Assembly (NCBI RefSeq): GCF_000423085.1
Contig: NZ_AUHH01000009.1
Location: forward strand, 107,780-171,779
Direction of reading: 5' to 3'
DNA: 64,000 nt
Origin: Granulicoccus phenolivorans DSM 17626 = NBRC 107789 = JCM 15570
Lineage (GTDB): Bacteria > Actinomycetota > Actinomycetes > Propionibacteriales > Propionibacteriaceae
Below, piece by piece: positions 58,054 through 64,000 of the stretch; positions within the stretch are counted from its first letter, which is position 1, and each line of letters begins with the position of its first letter. The notes under the pieces are model-generated. The model had not been told where the DNA came from. It did no database searches and worked only from the letters and a program-made list of their open reading frames with translations. A program made the position numbers and the translations under genes.

Positions 58054-60482
58054 GCGAGCCGAACCCCACCCTGCCCGGGGACGCCGCTCCGCCCGGCGCA
58101 GCGGAGGTGGCGCGGGTGCGCGTCCTCGGCATCCGGCACCACGGTCCGGGCTCGGCGCGTGCGGTCCGCGCCGCCCTGGCCGAATATCGGCCCGAACTGG
58201 TCCTGATCGAGGGACCGCCGGAGGCCGACGCCCTGGTGCCGCTGGTCGCCGACCCCGACCTGCGCCCGCCGGTCGCGCTGCTGGCGTATGCCGCCGACCA
58301 GCCCCGGCTCTCGGCGTTCTGGCCCTTCGCGGAGTTCTCCCCGGAGTGGCAGGCCCTGCGCTGGGCGGTCGAGGCCGCGGTCCCGGTGCGATTCATGGAT
58401 CTGCCGGCCACGCACACCCTGGCCCTGCAGGCCGAGCGCAAACAGGAGCTGTTGGCGGCCTTCCTCGGCGAGGACGGGGAGTCCGGGGGCGAGGAATCCG
58501 GCGACGGGGACGACGACGCGGAATCGGGCGACGCGGAAGCGGGTGACGCTGAAGCGGGGGCCGAGCCGGCGCCGACCACGCCGGCGGCCGACACCCCCGA
58601 ACCCGGCGCCCCCGAACCCGGCGCCCCGATCCGGACCGACCCGATCGCGGTGCTGGCCCGGGCCGCCGGGTACGACGACCCCGAACGCTGGTGGGACGAC
58701 GTGATCGAATCCCGCACCGACGGGGATCCCTTCGAGGCGATCACCGAGGCGATGGCCGAACTGCGCGCCGCCGGGATCCGGGAGCGGGATGCGTACGCCG
58801 AGGCGGAGGAGGCCCGCCGGGAGGCATACATGCGGAAGGTGCTGCGGACCGCCCTGAAGACCGACGCGGCCCGGATCGCGGTGATCTGCGGCGCCTGGCA
58901 CGCACCGGCCCTCACCGGCAAACTCCCGAAGGTCGGCGCGGACAACGCCCTGCTCAAGGGCCTGCCCAAGCGCAAGATCGCGACCACCTGGGTGCCGTGG
59001 ACCCACGGCCGGCTGCGGCTGCAGTCCGGGTACGGCGCCGGGATCGAGTCACCGGGGTGGTACGCCCACCTGTTCGGCGCCGGCGACCGGGTGATCGAAC
59101 GCTGGCTGATCCGGGTCGCGGGAACCCTGCGCGCGCACGATCTGCCGATCTCCTCCGCGCACGTGATCGAGGCCGTCCGGCTCACCAATACCCTCGCCAC
59201 GCTGCGCGGACGCCCGCTGCCCGGGCTGGACGAGGTCACCGAGGCGACCCGATCGGTGATGTGCGACGGATCGGCGGAGGTCCTCGGTCTGGTCACCACC
59301 GACCTGGTCCGCGGCGAGGCCCTGGGAACGGTCCCCGAAACCGCGACCGCCGTCCCGCTGGAGGCCGATCTGCGGGCCACGATCAAACGGCTGCGGCTCA
59401 AGCAGGACCCGACGCCGCGCTCGATCCAACTCGACCTGCGCAAGGAGAACGACCGGGGCAAGTCGCAACTGCTGCGCCGGCTGCGCATCCTCGGGATCGC
59501 CTGGGGCAACCCGGAGGAGACCGGCGGCCTGGGCACCTTCAAGGAGGGCTGGGTGCTCGCCTGGGACCCCGCCTTCAGCGTCGACGTGATCACCGCCTCG
59601 GTGTGGGGCGCGACCGTGGCCGATGCCGCCACCGCGAAACTGGTCCGGAGCGCGGACTCCCTGGCCGCGGTGACCGGCCGGATCGAGGAGGCGCTGACCG
59701 CCGACCTGCCCGACGCGCTGGATCCGCTGCTGCGTACCCTCGATGAGCTGGCCGCCCACCAGAGCGACGTCTACCAGCTGATGGACGCGATCCCGCCGCT
59801 GGTGCGCGCCCAGCGCTACGGCGACGTCCGCGGCACCGATACCACCGCCCTGGGTGCGGTGGCCCGGGCCCTGCTGCTGCGGGTGTGCGCGGGCCTGCCG
59901 GCGGCGGTCGGCGGCCTGGGCGACGAGGCCGCCGCCGCGGCGAAGCAGAGCATCGACGGGGTTCAGGCGGTGCTCGCGCTGCTGCCCGCCGACGGTGCCG
60001 AACAGGAGTGGAGCGATCAACTCCTGGCCCTGTCCGAGCGCGCCGATGTGCACGGGCTGCTCAGCGGCCGGTTGACTCGGATCCTGTTGGACAGTGGCCG
60101 GATCGACGTCCAGGACGCGGCGGACCGGCTCTCCCGAGCGCTGTCCCACGGGCCGAGTCCGCTGGCGAAGGCGCACTGGATCGAAGGGTTCCTCTCCGGT
60201 GGGGCCCTGCTGTTGATCCACCACCAGGAACTGCTGCCGGTGCTGGACCGGTGGGTCGCCGGCCTGGCCGAGGAGGACTTCCTCGACATCGTCGCCCTGC
60301 TGCGGCGTACCTTCGGGGCCTTCGAGCGAGCCGAACGCAACAACATCATCGACCGGGTACGCAGCATCGGCGCCCCGGCGGCACCGACGCTCGCCGAGCA
60401 CCTCGATTTCGACCTGGCCGCGGCCGCGCTGGCGACCGTACGCCTGCTGCAGACCGCCGGTACCGGTGAGGAGAACCCATGA
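58050..60482 (+). CDS. DUF5682-family protein, TIKI/TraB/ChaN-like, fourth gene of the cassette
   Basis: 810 aa. The N-terminal region shows motifs of the TIKI/TraB/EreA/ChaN fold: GIRHHGPGSA (H30, H31), LIEGPPEA (E54), FMDLP (D117) and CGAWHAPAL (H284). These could form a metal or hydrolase site. An acidic Gly/Glu/Asp-rich insert lies at about 139-190. The second half, from about residue 430, is helical and may bind partners. A peptidase- or esterase-like activity is inferred from fold only. The start GTG 58050 overlaps the ATPase stop by 4 nt. Confidence 0.82.
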   Translation: MSEPNPTLPGDAAPPGAAEVARVRVLGIRHHGPGSARAVRAALAEYRPELVLIEGPPEADALVPLVADPDLRPPVALLAYAADQPRLSAFWPFAEFSPEWQALRWAVEAAVPVRFMDLPATHTLALQAERKQELLAAFLGEDGESGGEESGDGDDDAESGDAEAGDAEAGAEPAPTTPAADTPEPGAPEPGAPIRTDPIAVLARAAGYDDPERWWDDVIESRTDGDPFEAITEAMAELRAAGIRERDAYAEAEEARREAYMRKVLRTALKTDAARIAVICGAWHAPALTGKLPKVGADNALLKGLPKRKIATTWVPWTHGRLRLQSGYGAGIESPGWYAHLFGAGDRVIERWLIRVAGTLRAHDLPISSAHVIEAVRLTNTLATLRGRPLPGLDEVTEATRSVMCDGSAEVLGLVTTDLVRGEALGTVPETATAVPLEADLRATIKRLRLKQDPTPRSIQLDLRKENDRGKSQLLRRLRILGIAWGNPEETGGLGTFKEGWVLAWDPAFSVDVITASVWGATVADAATAKLVRSADSLAAVTGRIEEALTADLPDALDPLLRTLDELAAHQSDVYQLMDAIPPLVRAQRYGDVRGTDTTALGAVARALLLRVCAGLPAAVGGLGDEAAAAAKQSIDGVQAVLALLPADGAEQEWSDQLLALSERADVHGLLSGRLTRILLDSGRIDVQDAADRLSRALSHGPSPLAKAHWIEGFLSGGALLLIHHQELLPVLDRWVAGLAEEDFLDIVALLRRTFGAFERAERNNIIDRVRSIGAPAAPTLAEHLDFDLAAAALATVRLLQTAGTGEENP

Positions 60483-61702
60483 GCGATCACCCTGCCTCCG
60501 ATCAGCCTGCGTCCGATCCCGCCGCGTCCGATGCGACTGCGGAGCGGCTGCGCCGGTGGAAGCTGCTGCTCGGCTCGGCCTCCGACGACGCCGACGGGAC
60601 CGGGGTGAGCCTGAACCCGGCCGACGCGACGATGAACCGGGCGCTCGGCGATCTCTACGACAGCGATGCCCGGGCCACCAAGGGCCGCGGCGGCCTGGGC
60701 AGTTCGGCGCCGCGGCTGAGCCGTTGGCTCGGGGACATCCGGACCTACTTCCCCTCGACGGTAGTCAATGTGCTGCAGACCGATGCCATCAAGCGACACA
60801 ATCTGACCCAGTTGCTGCTGGAACCCGAGGTCGCCGACACCATCGAGCCCGACGTTGCGCTGGTCAGCGCCCTGATCGGCCTGTCCTCGACCCTGTCGGA
60901 GACCAGTCGGCAGACCGCGCGGATGGTGGTCGGCAAGGTCGTCGCCCAGGTGGAGAAGCGGATCGGGGAGCAGACCCGGGCCGCGGTCCGCGGGGCCCTG
61001 CACCGGGCGGCCCGGGTCACCCGGCCACGGCCCGGCGATATCGACTGGAACCGGACGATCGCGGCCAATCTGAAGAACTACCTGCCCGAGTACCGGACCG
61101 TGGTCCCGCAGCGCCTGATCGGCTACGGCCGGCGCGTCCCCGCGGTCCGCAAACATTTCGTGCTCGCCGTCGACCAGTCCGGGTCGATGGCCGATTCGGT
61201 GGTCTACTCCGCGATCTTCGGGGCGGTGCTCGCCTCGATCCGGGCCGCGCGGACCTCAATGGTGGTCTTCGACACCCAGGTGGCGGACCTGACCGAGCAA
61301 CTGGTCGACCCGATCGAGGTGTTGTTCAGTACGCAGTTGGGTGGCGGGACCGACATCAATGCCGCGGTCGCGTACTGCCAGGGGCTGATCACCAGCCCCC
61401 GCGACACGGTGTTCGTGCTCATCTCCGACCTGTACGAGGGCGGGGTGGCCGAGCAGTTGCTGGCCCGGATGGCCGAACTGCGCGCCGCCGGCGTCCAGGC
61501 GGTGACACTGCTCGCGCTGAGTGACTCCGGCGCCCCGGCGTACGACCGGGAACTGGCGGCCCAGCTGGTCGAACTCGGCGTCCCCTCCTTCGCCTGTACG
61601 CCGGACGCGTTCCCGGACCTGCTGGCGGCGGCGCTGAACGGGGACAACCTGATGGCCTGGGCCGATCGGTACGAGTCCGATCGCGAGCACGGCCTGAACT
61701 GA
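60479..61702 (+). CDS. VWA (CoxE/ViaA-like) protein, fifth gene of the cassette
   Basis: 407 aa. The N-terminus is a helical domain; the C-terminal von Willebrand A domain starts near 225 with the MIDAS motif DQSGS (D232, S234, S236) and has the conserved Thr in GGGTDINAAV. This layout, helices first and VWA last, is that of ViaA and CoxE partners of MoxR ATPases. The start overlaps DUF5682 by 4 nt. It ends the operon, 10 bp from a convergent gene. Confidence 0.88.
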   Translation: MSDHPASDQPASDPAASDATAERLRRWKLLLGSASDDADGTGVSLNPADATMNRALGDLYDSDARATKGRGGLGSSAPRLSRWLGDIRTYFPSTVVNVLQTDAIKRHNLTQLLLEPEVADTIEPDVALVSALIGLSSTLSETSRQTARMVVGKVVAQVEKRIGEQTRAAVRGALHRAARVTRPRPGDIDWNRTIAANLKNYLPEYRTVVPQRLIGYGRRVPAVRKHFVLAVDQSGSMADSVVYSAIFGAVLASIRAARTSMVVFDTQVADLTEQLVDPIEVLFSTQLGGGTDINAAVAYCQGLITSPRDTVFVLISDLYEGGVAEQLLARMAELRAAGVQAVTLLALSDSGAPAYDRELAAQLVELGVPSFACTPDAFPDLLAAALNGDNLMAWADRYESDREHGLN

Positions 61703-61712
61703 ACGGGCCTGC

Positions 61713-62264
61713 TCAGGCGCCGAGGTCGTGCAGGTGGTGCTCGATCTCGTGCCGGAAGTAGGCGGTGAACGTCGCCAGGGTGAAGACCATCCCGTCGCTG
61801 CGCCGTGCGGGTCGGTCCCACTGATCGGGCGCCACGGTGTCGTAGCGGTCGGCTGCCCGGGCGGCCACCGCGGCGAAGCGCCGGGCCACCTCGGCCGGAT
61901 CCTGGCCGTTGTAGTTGTCGGCGACCGCGGCTGCCTCCCCGTCCCAGTCGGCGAAGACGGGGTCGTCCTCGGTCAGCATCCGCTCGACCCGGGCGGTGAA
62001 CACCTCGGCCACCCCGAGGATGTGCCCGGCGTACTCCAGCGGCGACCAGATGCCGAGAGCGGGCCGCCGGCGCAGGTCATCGGGGCGCAGGTCGTCGCGG
62101 CGCAGGGCACCGGCCAACCGCTCGATGGACGCCCGCAGGAAGGCACCGGTCCCGGCGCGCTCGAAATCTGCGTCGAAGCCGCACTCGGCACAGCCGTCGC
62201 TGATCACCACCGTCCAGTCCTTGGCGTCGTGGCGGGCGGGGGTGGTCGCTTCCGGGTCGGTCAT
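61713..62264 (-). CDS. DinB-fold protein
   Basis: 183 aa. Helical DinB-like protein with GIWSPLEYAGHILGVAEVF near the middle and FRHEIEHHLHDLG at the end; the histidines fit the three-His metal site of the family. Actinobacterial DinB proteins include mycothiol-dependent enzymes. A Cys pair near the N-terminus (CAECGFD) may bind metal. The start ATG 62264 is leaderless. Confidence 0.8.
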   Translation of the reverse strand: MTDPEATTPARHDAKDWTVVISDGCAECGFDADFERAGTGAFLRASIERLAGALRRDDLRPDDLRRRPALGIWSPLEYAGHILGVAEVFTARVERMLTEDDPVFADWDGEAAAVADNYNGQDPAEVARRFAAVAARAADRYDTVAPDQWDRPARRSDGMVFTLATFTAYFRHEIEHHLHDLGA

Positions 62265-62270
62265 CTGCCG

Positions 62271-62276
62271 ATAGTA
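62271..62276 (-). promoter_or_regulatory. -10 box of the leaderless DinB transcript
   Basis: Minus-strand TACTAT followed by 6 nt and ATG. Confidence 0.6.
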
Positions 62277-62293
62277 GCCCCGGGCGCGGCCGG

Positions 62294-63052
62294 TCAGACG
62301 TGGATGCGCAGGCCGTCGGAGTCGGGGACCGGGAAGTCCAGCTCGCGGTGGTCGGCGACCGCGCGCCAGCAGACCGCCTGGAAGGGCAACAGCAACGGCT
62401 GCCCGCCGCGGGACACCGAGTCGTACACGTCGCCGATATCGGCCAACAGCTCGCTCCGCTCGGCGTTGCGCAGGGCGCCGACGGCCGGCCGGTGGGCGAC
62501 CAGGTGCTGCAGTCCGGCGCGGGTGATCGGCTTCCAGTCCCGGAAGATCCGTTCCTCGGCGTCGGTGAAGTAGGGAGATTCGGCCAGCAGTGGCCAGGCG
62601 TCCTGTCCGTAGTCGCCGCGCATCGCGGTCGGATCGGCGCGCTGCAACCGCTCGGCGAGCCGTTTCACCCACGGCACCGAGTCGTCGCGGCTGTGGAAGA
62701 TGACCCCGATCCGGCCACCGGGTCGCAGCACCCGGGAGAACTCGGCCAGAGCCAGCCCGGGGGCGAAACCGCGGAGGGCGTGCTGCACCGTGACGGCCCC
62801 GAAGGTGCCACTGGCGAACGGCAGCGCCTCGGCGCGGGCGATCACATGCGTGTCGTGACCGAGCCGGGCGGCCAGGCGCGGGGCCCGGGCGGGATCGGCA
62901 TCGACGGTGTGCACCAGGTGGCCACGTCCGGCCAGCATGGCCGCCAGTTGACCGGAGCCGGATCCGACATCGCAGACCCGGTCCGGCTCCTCCACCAGCC
63001 AGTCGACCGCGCGTACCGGATATACCGAGGCGGCGGGCTGGTGGAAACTCAT
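62294..63052 (-). CDS. Class I SAM-dependent methyltransferase
   Basis: 252 aa. SAM-binding motif I is CDVGSGSGQLA, followed by acidic VDADPARA and the post-II stretch FGAVTVQHALRGF and LRPGGRIGVIF. UbiE/methyltransferase-11 type, substrate unknown. Start ATG 63052 is leaderless. Divergent from the Fic-like gene with 16 bp between start codons. Confidence 0.85.
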   Translation of the reverse strand: MSFHQPAASVYPVRAVDWLVEEPDRVCDVGSGSGQLAAMLAGRGHLVHTVDADPARAPRLAARLGHDTHVIARAEALPFASGTFGAVTVQHALRGFAPGLALAEFSRVLRPGGRIGVIFHSRDDSVPWVKRLAERLQRADPTAMRGDYGQDAWPLLAESPYFTDAEERIFRDWKPITRAGLQHLVAHRPAVGALRNAERSELLADIGDVYDSVSRGGQPLLLPFQAVCWRAVADHRELDFPVPDSDGLRIHV

Positions 63053-63059
63053 GCGGCAC

Positions 63060-63065
63060 ACTCTA
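63060..63065 (-). promoter_or_regulatory. -10 box of the leaderless methyltransferase transcript
   Basis: Minus-strand TAGAGT followed by 7 nt and ATG. On the plus strand, CACACT at 63057-63062 lies 6 nt before GTG 63069, so the two divergent promoters may overlap. Confidence 0.6.
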
Positions 63066-63068
63066 GGT

Positions 63069-63767
63069 GTGAATGACCCACTTTCCGCGTTGGCCACTCT
63101 GGAGGGCGTGCCCTCGGCGGTGACCGCCGCCCGCGATGCCGCCGATGTGATCCAGCGCGACCGGGGGCGCAAGGTGATCCCGGCCGAGATCTCCGCCAAG
63201 GCCCTGCTGGCCGGGGCCCGGGCCAGCGCCGCCATCGAGGACGATCTTGCCGCGCCGGCGCCCGAGGGCGGCTGGCAGGCCGCGGCGATCCGGCTGTCCA
63301 CCGAGTTGTTCGACCTGGCCGGGTTGATCCGGACCGCGCCGGGACAGGCGCTGGCCCGGATGCATGCCCTGCTCGGGCAGGGCTGGGTGCCCGATCCGGA
63401 GTTGGGTCGGGTACGCCCGGAGGCCGCCGCCCGGATCTCGGGACTGAACCAGCTGCTGAGCGGATCGACCCAGGCGTCGCCGGTGGTGGTGGCTGCGATC
63501 GCGCACGCCGAGGTGGCCACGATCGAACCGTTCGGGGCCGGGGACGGGATCATCGCGCGGGCCGTCGAGCATGCGGTGCTGATCGCCGGGGGGATCGACC
63601 CGCGGGCGATCCTGGTCCCCGAGGCCGGACACCGGGCGGCCGGACGCGGGTACGCCCGGGCACTGCAGGGCTACGCGACCGGCGACGTGAACGGGGTGCG
63701 GGGCTGGATCCTGCACTGTGCGCAGGCGCTCACCTATGGCGTGGAGGTTTCCCCGCTGGCCGGCTGA
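63069..63767 (+). CDS. Fic/DOC-like protein with a degenerate active site
   Basis: 232 aa from GTG 63069. The helical core resembles Fic proteins (AHAEVATIEPFGAGDGIIAR). The catalytic motif HPFxxGNGRxxR reads EPFGAGDGIIAR. The histidine is Glu, the Asn is Asp and the first Arg is Ile, so AMP transfer is unlikely. An N-terminal stretch GARASAAIEDDL lies where an inhibitory helix might be expected. The gene may encode a binding protein. Part of a conserved actinobacterial neighbourhood by my recollection only. Confidence 0.7.
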   Translation: MNDPLSALATLEGVPSAVTAARDAADVIQRDRGRKVIPAEISAKALLAGARASAAIEDDLAAPAPEGGWQAAAIRLSTELFDLAGLIRTAPGQALARMHALLGQGWVPDPELGRVRPEAAARISGLNQLLSGSTQASPVVVAAIAHAEVATIEPFGAGDGIIARAVEHAVLIAGGIDPRAILVPEAGHRAAGRGYARALQGYATGDVNGVRGWILHCAQALTYGVEVSPLAG

Positions 63768-63917
63768 GCGCGGTCACCTGACCGGACCTGATCCGTCGCA
63801 TTCGGCATCGTTGCCGACGCGGGGCCGAAATGGGGCTGTTGTGCAAACTGGTGCCGGCTCCCTGTCATTGGCGGCGGGTATCAGGTCGGGGCGCTCATGG
63901 CGCCACTGCCGGCGATC

Positions 63918-63963
63918 GCGCGGGTTGAGTTCGGTGGCGCGGGTTGAGTTCGGTGGCGCGGGT
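63918..63963. repeat. 19-bp tandem repeat, 2.4 units
   Basis: GCGCGGGTTGAGTTCGGTG occurs twice without mismatch (63918-63936 and 63937-63955), followed by eight more matching bases. It lies in the gene-free end of the window (63768-64000), which shows no other feature. Confidence 0.85.
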
Positions 63964-64000
63964 GCTGCAGGGGCCGCGGGCCGGATCCGGACCTGCGAGC

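Overview
This is a GC-rich chromosomal window from an actinobacterium. Three things point there: a WhiB-family iron-sulfur protein, TANNNT -10 boxes that in many cases sit exactly 6 or 7 nt before a start codon (leaderless transcripts), and a gene block matching the Mycobacterium tuberculosis Rv3672c-Rv3683 neighbourhood. A member of the Propionibacteriales is my best guess, but that is inference. Almost all the sequence is coding, in short operons with 4-nt start/stop overlaps.

Layout. 0.1-3.8 kb: dnaX, ybaB and recR (replication and repair). 4-5.7 kb: a Tat-exported surface protein. 5.8-9.2 kb: ileS under a translational T-box. 9.2-11.5 kb: a membrane protein, a hydrolase and a VOC protein. 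11.6-12.9 kb: lysC with an internal beta-subunit start and a strong terminator. 13.5-16.5 kb: a metal-resistance unit (HMA chaperone, P1B-type ATPase with an unusual CPG motif, convergent FNR/FLP-like regulator) with an FNR-type box at -41.5 of the predicted promoter. 17.2-26.2 kb: a GntR-controlled catabolic cluster (flavin hydroxylase, extradiol-type VOC dioxygenase, DUF1185, FAH-family hydrolase, cupin, MDR oxidoreductase, CoA-transferase, aldehyde dehydrogenase). 26.2-27.3 kb: a gene-free junction with tRNA-Pro(CGG), a duplicated tRNA 3' end, an IS-end remnant and a 30-bp tandem array.

27.3-38 kb: metallophosphoesterase, PASTA penicillin-binding protein, WhiB, paired Get3/ArsA-like ATPases, DUF4177, RidA, MBL hydrolase, Crp, Nth, TlpA and NUDIX. 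Candidate Crp sites lie at the ponA2/whiB promoter and at crp itself. 38-43 kb: glpD, a RecQ-phosphoribosyltransferase fusion and a secreted HNH/Excalibur protein. 43.5-47.1 kb: an HD-GYP/LuxR regulator followed by a tandemly duplicated alpha/beta hydrolase, one copy decayed. 47.2-51.3 kb: DprE2, DprE1 (with the benzothiazinone-target cysteine), a holin-like protein and NhaA. 51.3-54 kb: a second copy of the 30-bp array element, then acsA.

54.1-61.7 kb is the most interesting stretch: a tightly overlapping five-gene cassette (SWIM zinc finger, DUF5691, MoxR-type AAA+ ATPase, DUF5682 TIKI/ChaN-like protein, VWA protein). It is headed by a leaderless six-codon ORF. I know of no assigned function for this exact set. 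The window ends with a DinB protein, a methyltransferase and a Fic-like protein whose active-site motif is degenerate.

All family calls were made by reading motifs and gene order. No database search was run.
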